NCBI RefSeq assembly: GCF_021117275.1
Contig: NZ_CP088245.1
Span: 2,145,501 to 2,209,500, forward strand
Reading direction: 5' to 3'
DNA length: 64,000 bases
Source: Metabacillus sp. B2-18
Lineage (GTDB): Bacteria; Bacillota; Bacilli; Bacillales; Bacillaceae
A model generated the notes under the pieces. It did no database searches and had not been told where the DNA came from. It saw only the letters and a list, made by a program, of their open reading frames with translations. How positions within the stretch are numbered: position 1 is the stretch's first letter; the number at the start of each line of letters is the position of its first letter. A program made the position numbers and the translations under genes. Below are positions 15,549 to 24,208 of this stretch, piece by piece.

Positions 15549-17597
15549 TTGGATAAGTCATCAAAGAACAACAAGAAAAATAAAAAGAATGAGCAACTTG
15601 ATCAGTATCGTATTCAAAATACAGGTAAAAAAATAACAACAAATGAAGGGTTAAAGATTGCTAACAATCATGCAACCTTAAAGGCGGGCGATCGTGGTCC
15701 AGTATTAATGCAGGACTTTCATTTTTTTCAAAAACAGATGCATTTTGACCAGGAACGCATACCTGAAAGAGTTGTTCATGCTAGAGGAGCAGGTGCCCAT
15801 GGTGAATTTGAACTATATAAGTCTATGAAACAATATACTAAAGCAGGCTTCTTACAAGAACCCGGGACCAAGACACCTGTATTTGCTCGGTTTTCAACAG
15901 TCCAAGGGGGTAGAGGTTCTAAGGATACTGCTCGAGATATTCGTGGTTTTGCAGTTAAGTTTTATACGGAAGAAGGGAATTATGATTTATTAGGACTTCA
16001 ATTTCCTATATTCGTACTTCATGATGCCTTTAAGTTTGTGGATTCCCAGCATGCACTTAAACCTGAACCACATAACGAAATGCCAACTGCCTCTGCTGCA
16101 CATGATAATTTTTGGGATTTTGTTGCGAATAATCAGGAGTCAGCACATTTTGTGATGTGGGCGATGTCAGATCGAGCCATTCCAAGAAGTTGGCGCATGA
16201 TGGAAGGGTTTGCTATTAATACGTTCCGATTTGTAAATGATCAAGGAAAAGCAACATTCGTGAAGTTTCATTGGAAGCCAGTTCTGGGTGTTCACTCATT
16301 ACTAATGGAAGAAGCACAAATTATTGGTGGTGTTGATCCAGATTATCATAGGCGGGATTTATATGAATGTATTAAAAAAGGAGCTTATCCGGAATTTGAA
16401 TTGGGTGTTCAGATGATCCCTGAAGAAGATGAGCACAAGTTTGATTTTGATGTTTTAGATCCAACAAAGGTTTGGCCTGAGGAGATTATACCTGTAGACA
16501 TTGTTGGTAAAATGACATTAAATAAAAATGTTGATAACTTCTTTGCTGAAACAGAACAAGTTGCATTTGATGTAACAAATCTTGTACCGGGAATTGACTT
16601 TACAGACGATCCTATTTTACAAGGAAGAACATTTACTTATAAAATCACTCAGTCACATCGTCTTGGTGGACCCAATTATCAGGAAATCCCCATTAACCAA
16701 TCTCTTTGCCCATTCCATAATAACCAGCGTGAAGGCTTTAAAAGACATCGAATTGATGTTGATCAAGTAAACTATTATAAAAATTCAATTGCAAACAACA
16801 CCCCAGGTCCTACAAGTCCCGAAGAAGGTGGATATCATCATTATCCAGAGAAAGTAGAAGGGCGTAAGGTAAAGGCTAGTAGTGATTCTTTCAAAGATTT
16901 CTTTTCACACGCAAGATTGTTTTGGAATAGTTTGTCACATGTAGAGAAGCAGCACGTTATTGAAGCTTTTAGCTTTGAACTTGGAAAAGTAGATAACCTG
17001 TCCGTTCGACAGCAAGTTGTCGATATGTTTGCAAATGTGGATAAAGAGATGGCAACCATCATTGCAAATCATATTGCAGCAGATCTTCCTAAAGGAAATC
17101 ATGTTCCAGTTACAGCCTCATCACCAGCACTTAGCCAAGCAAATACAAAACACTACCCACACACATTAACGGTTGGTGTAATTATTGCAAACGGTTTTAA
17201 TGGGAATGAGGTAAAGGAAACTTTGGATGCTCTTCGTCAACATGGTATTTTTGTTAAAGTAATAAGCGATAAGCTTGGTTATGTAACAGGAGCAAATGGT
17301 ACAAAGATTAAGGTAGATCAGACATTCCTTACTACTCATAATGCTCTGCTTGACTCTCTCTATGTTGTGGGTGGACATTCTGATAATCAATCTATATTTA
17401 ACATAAAAATGAGTGAGTTTATAAGTGGAGTATACAAACATTATAAGCCTATTGGTATTGCAACGACAGGTCAGTCTTTTTTTCAACCTTCTGAACTAAA
17501 CAACATGGCTGGAGTGATTTTTGCAGAAAACAACCAGAACTTTGGGGAAGAATTTGTTTCGGCTATTACAACACAGAGGTTTTGGAATCGAACGTAA
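15549..17597 (+). CDS. katE: KatE-type large-subunit catalase with altered catalytic motif
   Basis: A 682-residue clade 2 (large) catalase: heme catalase core plus a C-terminal flavodoxin-like domain (about residues 540-682). The distal His is H77 in RVVHARGAGAHG; FARFSTVQGGRGSKDTARDIRGFAVKFY and the proximal-side RTFTYKITQSHRLG keep the heme-ligand Tyr and Arg. The usual GNN motif carrying the catalytic Asn reads GLQ at 149-151, so Asn is replaced by Leu. Start is TTG 15549, with GGAGGTG 8 bases upstream. B. subtilis katE is sigma-B controlled, but I see no clear GTTT-GGGTAT pair here. Confidence 0.85.
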   Translation: MDKSSKNNKKNKKNEQLDQYRIQNTGKKITTNEGLKIANNHATLKAGDRGPVLMQDFHFFQKQMHFDQERIPERVVHARGAGAHGEFELYKSMKQYTKAGFLQEPGTKTPVFARFSTVQGGRGSKDTARDIRGFAVKFYTEEGNYDLLGLQFPIFVLHDAFKFVDSQHALKPEPHNEMPTASAAHDNFWDFVANNQESAHFVMWAMSDRAIPRSWRMMEGFAINTFRFVNDQGKATFVKFHWKPVLGVHSLLMEEAQIIGGVDPDYHRRDLYECIKKGAYPEFELGVQMIPEEDEHKFDFDVLDPTKVWPEEIIPVDIVGKMTLNKNVDNFFAETEQVAFDVTNLVPGIDFTDDPILQGRTFTYKITQSHRLGGPNYQEIPINQSLCPFHNNQREGFKRHRIDVDQVNYYKNSIANNTPGPTSPEEGGYHHYPEKVEGRKVKASSDSFKDFFSHARLFWNSLSHVEKQHVIEAFSFELGKVDNLSVRQQVVDMFANVDKEMATIIANHIAADLPKGNHVPVTASSPALSQANTKHYPHTLTVGVIIANGFNGNEVKETLDALRQHGIFVKVISDKLGYVTGANGTKIKVDQTFLTTHNALLDSLYVVGGHSDNQSIFNIKMSEFISGVYKHYKPIGIATTGQSFFQPSELNNMAGVIFAENNQNFGEEFVSAITTQRFWNRT

Positions 17598-17636
17598 ATA
17601 TTAAAATCTGGAACATTTAGATAAAGCCATAATAAA

Positions 17637-17664
17637 AGAGTGATCAAATCAAGATCACTCTCCT
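17637..17664. terminator. Terminator after katE
   Basis: AGAGTGATC and GATCACTCT arms with a 7-base loop, 40 bases after the stop, flanked by A- and T-rich bases. Confidence 0.8.
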
Positions 17665-17683
17665 TACATATTTAAATACCCAC

Positions 17684-17830
17684 TTACTTCAAAACAGGAT
17701 CATTATAATAAATCACTTCAGAAAGAATCTTATTCCCCTCGATATCCTTCAACAATTCTCTTGCTTCTTGCTCTGTGTTAAACTCATACATAAATATTTT
17801 TCCTTTTGCATAGCGCGTGATAACCCACAT
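17684..17830 (-). CDS. 48-residue hypothetical protein
   Basis: MWVITRYAKGKIFMYEFNTE followed by a helix (QEARELLKDI) and a final strand EVIYYND; a compact alpha/beta mini-protein pattern. GGAGGA lies 6 bases before the minus-strand ATG at 17830, and it ends next to the katE terminator. The sequence resembles short Bacillus proteins annotated only as hypothetical; I cannot give a function. Good codon fit and ribosome site make a false frame unlikely. Confidence 0.6.
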   Translation of the reverse strand: MWVITRYAKGKIFMYEFNTEQEARELLKDIEGNKILSEVIYYNDPVLK

Positions 17831-18068
17831 AAGCTATCCTCCATTTAAGGTATTTTTAGCTTTACTGTATTGTTTATGCTTTTATCATCATCTTTTGTAA
17901 CGGTAGGAGCCTAAACAATCTGCAAAAATTGTTCCTTGTACTGGTAGTATCATGTTTATTAGTTAAATAGGATCATATCTTCACAGAATAACCCCCGATC
18001 TTGGTATAATAGATGTCGGGGATTTTTGTTTACAAAAAACAAATAGTTAATTGGATGGAGAAAAGAAA

Positions 18069-19034
18069 ATGAAAAAGAAACTAATCATTACAGGCTCAAT
18101 TTGTGCATTTTTACTAGTAGCTGCTTATTTCTTTGTAGGAAACTATTTTTACAATTTTGCGTTAAATGTTGATCGAGAGAAAGAATTTTTAGAAGATAAT
18201 CCAAATTTACAGCAAAGTGATGCTGTTGTTGCATCTGTTGCCGAGGAAGCCGAGCTTGCTGACGATGAGTTTAAGCAAAAGTATAGTCCTTCCAAGCTAA
18301 GCGTTGTTTCGTCGGATAAAGAACAATTAAAGTTAAATGCGTATGTTTATGAAAATGAACAAGCTGGTCACAAGTGGGCAATCGTGGTTCATGGTTATAA
18401 TGGTAAGGCGAAATCAATGACGAGATATATTAGGAATTTTCATGAAAAAGGCTACAATGTTCTTGCTCCTGATCTTCGCGGGCATGGGGAAAGTGAAGGA
18501 AATTATATTGGTATGGGCTGGCATGATCGTAAAGATATGTTACTGTGGATTGACCAAATACTAAAAAAAGATCATGAAGCAGAAATTGTTTTATTCGGTG
18601 TCTCAATGGGGGGAGCAACAGTCATGATGACATCTGGAGAAGAGTTACCATCAAACTTGAAAGTAATTGTAGAAGATTGTGGTTACTCGTCAGTAAGTGA
18701 TGTGTTTGTGTATCAGCTTGACGATCTTTTCGGTTTACCTGAATTTCCTGTTATGAATGCAGCGAATACAGTGACGAACGTACGTGCTGGATATGATTTA
18801 TATGAAGCATCCGCTATTGAGCAAGTTTCCAAAAGTGTAACACCAATGTTATTTATTCATGGTGATGCCGATACCTTTGTACCTTTTGAAATGTTAGATA
18901 AAGTCTATGAGGAAGCAAATGTGGAGAAAGAAAAGCTGGTTATCTCAGGCGCTAATCATGGAGATGCGGAGAAGGTGGATCCTGAGGCTTATTGGGGTAC
19001 TGTATGGCGATTTGTTGATCGTTATATAAACTAA
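18069..19034 (+). CDS. Membrane-anchored alpha/beta hydrolase (YqkD-like)
   Basis: A 321-residue alpha/beta hydrolase with an N-terminal signal anchor (MKKKLIITGSICAFLLVAAY), so the catalytic domain probably faces outside. The oxyanion region is VVHGYNGKAKSM, the nucleophile elbow FGVSMGGA, the acid D in HGDADTFVP and the His in SGANHGDAE. It resembles YqkD-type hydrolases; the substrate is unknown. ATG 18069 fits with GGAG 8 bases upstream; the TTG at 18051 has none. A terminator follows. Confidence 0.8.
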   Translation: MKKKLIITGSICAFLLVAAYFFVGNYFYNFALNVDREKEFLEDNPNLQQSDAVVASVAEEAELADDEFKQKYSPSKLSVVSSDKEQLKLNAYVYENEQAGHKWAIVVHGYNGKAKSMTRYIRNFHEKGYNVLAPDLRGHGESEGNYIGMGWHDRKDMLLWIDQILKKDHEAEIVLFGVSMGGATVMMTSGEELPSNLKVIVEDCGYSSVSDVFVYQLDDLFGLPEFPVMNAANTVTNVRAGYDLYEASAIEQVSKSVTPMLFIHGDADTFVPFEMLDKVYEEANVEKEKLVISGANHGDAEKVDPEAYWGTVWRFVDRYIN

Positions 19035-19043
19035 TTGCAAATG

Positions 19044-19074
19044 AGGTGTAAGTTATATAGACTTACACCTTTTA
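19044..19074. terminator. Bidirectional terminator
   Basis: AGGTGTAAGT and ACTTACACCT arms, 7-base loop, then TTTT; between convergent genes. Confidence 0.85.
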
Positions 19075-19083
19075 ATCATTAAA

Positions 19084-19263
19084 TTATTTAATAACCGAAT
19101 CATATACATCATCAACCACTTCTTCATCTTGAATATCAAATTCCATTCTCAGGTTATACCGAATGATTTCTTTGTTTACTGATCCTTCAATCACTTCTAC
19201 TTTACTTGTTTTCAACCAATGGGCAATCAATTGAATTTGATCTTTATAATTTAAAACATTCAC
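19084..19263 (-). CDS. 59-residue hypothetical protein
   Basis: Starts at GTG 19263 on the minus strand with AAGGAG 8 bases upstream. The protein opens MNVLNYKDQIQLIAHWLKTS and ends DDVYDSVIK, acidic and without membrane segments. No family is recognised. The ribosome site, the well-placed terminator beyond the stop and normal codon use support it as a gene. Confidence 0.55.
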   Translation of the reverse strand: MNVLNYKDQIQLIAHWLKTSKVEVIEGSVNKEIIRYNLRMEFDIQDEEVVDDVYDSVIK

Positions 19264-19393
19264 ACTAAACGCTCCTTCAGGTAATAATCGTATTTATAAA
19301 GTTTGCTTATTGCTCCATTTATATACGTTGAACCTGAAAACCGCAAGAATGAAGTTTTTATGGTAAAATTATGTAAAGGACAGGTGATCATTT

Positions 19394-19564
19394 ATGAAAA
19401 GCAATGCTACTGTTTTATTTCTCTTTTTATTTATTGCTTCAATAGCGGCCGGCTTAGCTTTAAAAGATGTGTTTCGTTATTCAATGAGCATTGGAGTAGG
19501 TTTGGGTATGATCTTCATCATATTAAGCTCTTTGTCACTTAGTAAAAGTAGAAAACACGAGTAA
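19394..19564 (+). CDS. 56-residue two-helix membrane protein
   Basis: The sequence MKSNATVLFLFLFIASIAAG forms the first hydrophobic helix and SIGVGLGMIFIILSSLSL the second, with a short basic tail KSRKHE. Such a hairpin would sit in the cell membrane. AGGTGA is 6 bases before ATG 19394. I do not recognise the family. A longer overlapping frame at 19303-19542 is a shadow with poor composition. Confidence 0.55.
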   Translation: MKSNATVLFLFLFIASIAAGLALKDVFRYSMSIGVGLGMIFIILSSLSLSKSRKHE

Positions 19565-19674
19565 AGTCAATTCCGTGGAGGGTGAGTTAGATTCGGGTGG
19601 TCTTTTAACTCATGAATATTCTAGGAAGATAGATTATAATAATAACAGAATGAAAGAACTAGGAGCAAATACAA

Positions 19675-20955
19675 ATGAACAAACATAACAGCAAGTACAG
19701 ATGGGTCGTTTTTGCCTCCGTCCTATTCACCTATTTTCTCATAGTTAGTCAAAGAACGGCACCGGGCTTAATTACAGCTCAATTAATGAAGGATTTTCAT
19801 GTAACAGCTGCAACAATTGGCATGATTGCAAGTATTCAGTTTGTCGCATATGCAGGTTTACAGGTTCCGATTGGAATTTTATCAGATCGGTTTGGACCTA
19901 ATTTTTTCCTCATTGTTGGAACGTTTTTAGCTGGAATTGGAACTTTGATGTATAGTGTTGCACCCAATGAAATTGTGCTTCTTTTGGCAAGGTTAATTGT
20001 TGGAACTGGTGATTCAGCTATTTGGGTGAACTTAGTTTTAATTTTAAGTCAATGGTTCAAAGGAAATGAGTTTGTTAAATTAATTGGAATGGCTGGAATG
20101 GCGGGAAGTCTTGGCTTTTTTCTAGCATCGGTACCATTTTCTATATTCATAGGATTAACAGGTTGGAGAACTTCCTTTTTATCAATGGGTATCCTTTTAT
20201 GTTTAAGTGGACTACTTCTTTATATAGTTCTGGTTCATCGTCCAAAAAAAACGATGAAAAATCATCATTCAACTCAACCTTCTGCAAAGAAAACCAGTTC
20301 CTCACCTGAAAAAACAATGGCGATATTAAAGCGTATTTTTTCAACTCGTCAAGCATGGGCAGCTTTCTTCTGTCACTTTGGTGCTGTTGGTACATATGTG
20401 GGGTTCATTGGTTCTTGGGCTGTACCATATGGAATGAACGTGTTTGATATGTCGCTTTCTAGTGCAAGTCAATTGATTATGTATGGTCTTGTTGGGGCGA
20501 TCATTGGAGCACCTTTAACAACCTGGATTTCAAGTAGAATTCATTCTATAAAAAAACCTTATATGATTGTTCATTCCATTATTTTTCTTAGCTGGTCGTC
20601 ATTTCTCTTATTTAGTGGAAAGCCACCATTTTTTATGATCGTTCTCTTGTTTTTCATGATTGGTTATGGAAACGGTGCAAGTACCTTAACCTTTGCCATT
20701 GTCCGCCAATCTTTTGATCCGAAAGAGGTAGGAGTTGCAACTGGTTTTGCTAATATGGGTGGTTTTTTAAGTGCTGTTTTATTACCAAGTATTTTTGGTA
20801 AAGTATTAGACTTTTTTCAAGTCTCTGAAAGCAATATAGGTTATTTCTATGGATTTATAATTCCTGTGGTTTTTTCGTTAATAGGTTTATTTGGTGGATA
20901 TCTTATTAAAGAACAACGTCAGGAGGTTATGCAATCAAAGGGGTTAACCTATTGA
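19675..20955 (+). CDS. MFS transporter
   Basis: A 426-residue major facilitator with 12 predicted membrane segments. The loop 2-3 motif is QVPIGILSDRFGP, a classical MFS signature, and a charged central loop (about residues 185-215, HRPKKTMKNHHS) divides the two halves. The first segment region SQRTAPGLITAQLMKDF is typical of nitrate/aromatic-acid/CynX-like MFS members, but the substrate cannot be set. GGAG precedes ATG 19675 and a terminator follows the stop. Confidence 0.8.
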   Translation: MNKHNSKYRWVVFASVLFTYFLIVSQRTAPGLITAQLMKDFHVTAATIGMIASIQFVAYAGLQVPIGILSDRFGPNFFLIVGTFLAGIGTLMYSVAPNEIVLLLARLIVGTGDSAIWVNLVLILSQWFKGNEFVKLIGMAGMAGSLGFFLASVPFSIFIGLTGWRTSFLSMGILLCLSGLLLYIVLVHRPKKTMKNHHSTQPSAKKTSSSPEKTMAILKRIFSTRQAWAAFFCHFGAVGTYVGFIGSWAVPYGMNVFDMSLSSASQLIMYGLVGAIIGAPLTTWISSRIHSIKKPYMIVHSIIFLSWSSFLLFSGKPPFFMIVLLFFMIGYGNGASTLTFAIVRQSFDPKEVGVATGFANMGGFLSAVLLPSIFGKVLDFFQVSESNIGYFYGFIIPVVFSLIGLFGGYLIKEQRQEVMQSKGLTY

Positions 20956-20985
20956 TTAGCATAAAAAGTTAATTAATCACGATTA

Positions 20986-21013
20986 AAAATCTCCCTAATT
21001 AGGAGATTTTTTT
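20986..21013 (+). terminator. Terminator after the MFS gene
   Basis: AAATCTCC and GGAGATTT arms with a long following T run. Confidence 0.85.
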
Positions 21014-21129
21014 ATGGTCTTAAATTTAAAGTTGGTCCTTTGGGAAATACAAAATAAAACAAGGAGTATCAAAACTAGTATAGAAGATACATAATGAACT
21101 AAGAAAGTACAAAATAGTAGGAGGAACTT

Positions 21130-21534
21130 ATGAGCAGATTAGTTCATTTTGAAATTCATGTAGATAACATGGAGCGAGCTAAAAAATTTTATGGTGAGGT
21201 TTTTGGTTGGACATTCCAAGATTGGAGTGAATTTGCTGGGATGCCTTATTTCGGTGCGGTAACAGGTAGTGAGGATGAGCCCGGTATTAATGGCGCTTTA
21301 ATGCAACGTATGCAACGTCAAAGTTCTGCTCCAGAACAAAACCAGCCTCTAAACGGCTACGCATGTACAATGGGAGTAGAAGATTACGATTCCACGGAAG
21401 CTAAAATTTTGGAACAAGGTGGCAAGGTAGCGATGACTAAATATGCCCTCCCTGGTATGGCTTGGCAAGGATACTATATAGATACCGAAGGAAATATTTT
21501 TGGTTTACACCAACCTGATGTAAATGCAAAATAG
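21130..21534 (+). CDS. VOC-family (glyoxalase-like) protein
   Basis: A 134-residue single-module vicinal oxygen chelate protein: the opening beta strand VHFEIHVDNMERAKKFYGEVFGW, the middle CTMGVEDYDSTEAKILEQGGKV, and the closing GYYIDTEGNIFGLHQPD, in which metal-ligand positions (His, Glu) can be placed. Members range from glyoxalases to antibiotic-resistance enzymes; the specific role is unknown. GTAGGAGG lies before ATG 21130. A second VOC gene follows on the same strand. Confidence 0.8.
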   Translation: MSRLVHFEIHVDNMERAKKFYGEVFGWTFQDWSEFAGMPYFGAVTGSEDEPGINGALMQRMQRQSSAPEQNQPLNGYACTMGVEDYDSTEAKILEQGGKVAMTKYALPGMAWQGYYIDTEGNIFGLHQPDVNAK

Positions 21535-21624
21535 AGATAAAAGGTAATTGAACCTGCACCTCTGGTGTAAAGGGCAAACTCCTTTTCCTTGTCCTTATCA
21601 AGAAATAAAAAGGAGAAAGATGTA

Positions 21625-22002
21625 ATGATAAATAAAGTTGGAAAAGTAACGGTTTATGTACAAGATCAAGAACAGGCAAAAGAATTCTGGGTTAATAAAC
21701 TCGGGTTTATCTTAAAGTTGGAACAACCAATGGGACCGAACGCTACATGGATTGAGGTTGGACCTAGTGATGATGAATTTACGACATTGGTTCTTTATTC
21801 AAAGTCAGCTATGGAGCAGCAACAACCTTCAAAAGTTGCTCATCCATCAATTCTATTTAGCACAACAGATGTTGAATCAGCGTATGAAGAAATGAAACAA
21901 AATGGTGTAAAAGTAGGGGACATGTTAAAAATGCAGTTCGGCACAATGTTTAGTTTCTATGATCAAGATGACAATGAATATTTATTAAGAGAAGATAAAT
22001 AA
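21625..22002 (+). CDS. VOC-family protein
   Basis: A 125-residue vicinal oxygen chelate protein (VGKVTVYVQDQEQAKEFWVN, then STTDVESAYEEMKQNGVKV and YDQDDNEYLLRE). It is the sort often named glyoxalase/bleomycin-resistance-like. ATG 21625 is chosen because AAGGAG lies 9 bases upstream; the longer TTG start at 21589 lacks one. It lies 90 bases after another VOC gene but the two are only distantly alike. Confidence 0.8.
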   Translation: MINKVGKVTVYVQDQEQAKEFWVNKLGFILKLEQPMGPNATWIEVGPSDDEFTTLVLYSKSAMEQQQPSKVAHPSILFSTTDVESAYEEMKQNGVKVGDMLKMQFGTMFSFYDQDDNEYLLREDK

Positions 22003-22027
22003 AAAAAGGAGTTAACACTCATGAAAG

Positions 22028-22060
22028 ATCCCATCCTATAAATAGACTTTAAGATGGGAT
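22028..22060 (+). other. Hairpin between the VOC gene and the two-component system
   Basis: ATCCCATC and GATGGGAT arms with a 17-base loop; a weaker outer pairing TCATGAAAG/CTTCATGA extends it. There is no T run, so it may be an mRNA structure in front of the regulator gene rather than a terminator. Confidence 0.4.
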
Positions 22061-22093
22061 ATCTTCATGAAAGAGTAGAAAGCAGGGGAAGTT

Positions 22094-22762
22094 ATGAATA
22101 TTTTATATGTCGAAGACGAGGAAGAGTTAGGAGTATGGGTTTATCAGGATTTAACCAAGAGAGGCTATCAAGTAACATGGTTAAAAAGTGGAGAAGGTGC
22201 TCTAGAGCGAGCTGATGACTTAGATCTTGCTATCCTTGATGTTATGCTACCTGGATTAGACGGCTTTTCTATTGGAAAGAGATTAAAAAAGGCTTCACCT
22301 AAACTGCCAATCATCATGCTATCAGCGCGTTCACAAGTGGATGATAAGCTAGAAGGATTGCAATTTGCAGATGATTATATGACAAAACCGTTTCATCCAG
22401 ATGAGCTTGCTGCAAGAATTAGTGTACTGTTACGTCGCTTTGATAAAATTATGCCAACTGTGGTAAAAATACAGCACTTGCAATATTATCCAAAGCAATA
22501 TCAGTTGTTTGATGATGAACTTCAGGAAGAAATCATTTTAACATCAAAGCAGCTGCAAATTTTTGATTATCTATTAAAACATACCGGTCAAATTATGACT
22601 AAAGAACAAATCTATGAATCAATTTGGGGAGCGGACTTTTTTGAAGGTGACAAAACCCTGATGGTCCATATTCGTTATTTAAGAGAAAAAATCGAAAAAG
22701 ATCCTGCTAAACCAACTATTATTGAAACAATTCGAGGAATTGGCTATAGGTTAAAGCAATGA
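22094..22762 (+). CDS. OmpR-family response regulator
   Basis: A 222-residue response regulator with an N-terminal receiver (acidic pair YVEDEE, phospho-acceptor Asp49 in LAILDVMLPG, conserved Lys in MTKPF) and a C-terminal winged helix (TSKQLQIFDYLL and ending TIIETIRGIGYRL). It overlaps its sensor kinase gene by 4 bases, and the ABC transporter genes downstream are its likely targets. This matches modules that detect lantibiotics or other cell-wall antibiotics in Bacillota. The CDS has AGCAGGGGAAG upstream. Confidence 0.9.
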   Translation: MNILYVEDEEELGVWVYQDLTKRGYQVTWLKSGEGALERADDLDLAILDVMLPGLDGFSIGKRLKKASPKLPIIMLSARSQVDDKLEGLQFADDYMTKPFHPDELAARISVLLRRFDKIMPTVVKIQHLQYYPKQYQLFDDELQEEIILTSKQLQIFDYLLKHTGQIMTKEQIYESIWGADFFEGDKTLMVHIRYLREKIEKDPAKPTIIETIRGIGYRLKQ

Positions 22763-24096
22763 AGAAATTAAGTCGTAGTTTGCAAACGAAATATTTAGTC
22801 TTAATTATTAGTGCTATGTTTATCTTGCCAATTGCCTTTCCTCTTGCATCATTTGTTGTTTACTTACCGGCATTATTAGTGAATTACAATAAAATGGAAG
22901 TTTATCAAAGCGACGAAATAGAATCAGAATGGCATGAAAAAGCTATGACTTTACAAAATCTAACTGATTCAGAAATTATTGATAGTTTAAAAGAAACAGT
23001 AAATGAACTTGAACACTCCTCTGTTTTTTGGGTGGATAACACTGGAAAAACACGATTTACTTCAAATGAAAAGGCCAGGGTTCCTGAAATTTGGAATGCA
23101 AGTGATATTGTGTTGTTTATGAAAGAAAGCTATGGAGGCGATCCGTTTACTGTTGTTTCTTTTATTGGTGAAGAGAAGAATGGCCTTATTGTCCTGCAAA
23201 TTGATCGAAAGTACATGGATTATCCTATCCAGCAATTGGAGAATTACTTCGAAATCATCTATGCAATAGTTGTAGGACTATTATTGCTACTATTTATCAT
23301 TCTTTTTTGGTTGTTTTTTCGAACCATTCAAAAAAGAATTGTGAGACTTCAGTCAACTATGGATATAGAAAATCAGAATATTCCTAGTAAGGTAAAAGTT
23401 GGAGAAATGGATGAGTTAGGTCAATTAGAAGATTCATTTAATAAAATGATTGAACGCTTAGAGGTTGGAAGATTGCGTGAACAAGAAGAAGAAAAGCTTC
23501 GAAAAGAGCTGATTGCGAATTTATCCCACGATCTTCGTACGCCATTAGCAACAATTCGTGCCCATGCATACTCGCTAAAAAATGAGGATATCTCTCCAGA
23601 AGGGCAAGAGTCAATCACGATCATAGATAAAAAAATTGATCATTTACATACTTTAATTGAAAATCTTCTTTCCTATACCTTATTAAGTTCAGGAAAATAT
23701 TCGTATAAACCAAAGGATGTTGACGTAAATCGAGCAATTCGCCTTTCTCTTTCGGCCTGGTATCCAATTTTTGAAAAAGAAGGACTGGAAGTAGACGTTC
23801 AGTTGTTTGAAAAAACATTATCTTGGAGAATGGATCCAAATTGGTTTGAAAGAATATTGGATAATCTATTTCAAAACGTCGTAAGACATGCAAAGTCAGG
23901 TAAATATATTGGGATTCTTTGCGAGGAAGATAAGATCATTATTAAAGATCGAGGTCCTGGAATGAAAAAAAAATCGGAGCAATCAGGAGTTGGAATCGGA
24001 TTATCAATCATTGAACTTATGACAAAGGAAATGGGCATGATTTGGACTATTGATTCTTCGAACGAAGGAACAACGATCACGATAACGAAACCTTAG
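22759..24096 (+). CDS. Sensor histidine kinase
   Basis: A 445-residue kinase with two membrane segments (about residues 15-38 and 168-190) around an extracellular part of about 130 residues, a HAMP domain, the H-box LSHDLRTPLATIRAHA with the phospho-His, and the ATPase motifs NLFQNVVRHA (N box), DRGPGM (G1) and GVGIGLSI (G2). It overlaps the response regulator. The large extracellular domain sets it apart from the short intramembrane-sensing BceS kinases. A terminator follows, separating it from the ABC genes. Confidence 0.9.
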   Translation: MKKLSRSLQTKYLVLIISAMFILPIAFPLASFVVYLPALLVNYNKMEVYQSDEIESEWHEKAMTLQNLTDSEIIDSLKETVNELEHSSVFWVDNTGKTRFTSNEKARVPEIWNASDIVLFMKESYGGDPFTVVSFIGEEKNGLIVLQIDRKYMDYPIQQLENYFEIIYAIVVGLLLLLFIILFWLFFRTIQKRIVRLQSTMDIENQNIPSKVKVGEMDELGQLEDSFNKMIERLEVGRLREQEEEKLRKELIANLSHDLRTPLATIRAHAYSLKNEDISPEGQESITIIDKKIDHLHTLIENLLSYTLLSSGKYSYKPKDVDVNRAIRLSLSAWYPIFEKEGLEVDVQLFEKTLSWRMDPNWFERILDNLFQNVVRHAKSGKYIGILCEEDKIIIKDRGPGMKKKSEQSGVGIGLSIIELMTKEMGMIWTIDSSNEGTTITITKP

Positions 24097-24097
24097 T

Positions 24098-24130
24098 GAG
24101 TACGTTTGATTTTATCAACGTACTCTTTTT
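24098..24130 (+). terminator. Terminator after the sensor kinase gene
   Basis: GAGTACGTT and AACGTACTC arms, then a T run, directly after the stop. Confidence 0.75.
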
Positions 24131-24208
24131 ATTTTTAAACAAAATTTAACCTTCCTTACAACTCGATTTTAAGATTCATTGTTTATTCTGTATTCAGAGG
24201 TGATAAAC

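Noticed and set aside
17166..17486. 106-codon minus-strand frame in katE
   Set aside because: It is the antisense of the flavodoxin-like domain, with no ribosome site.
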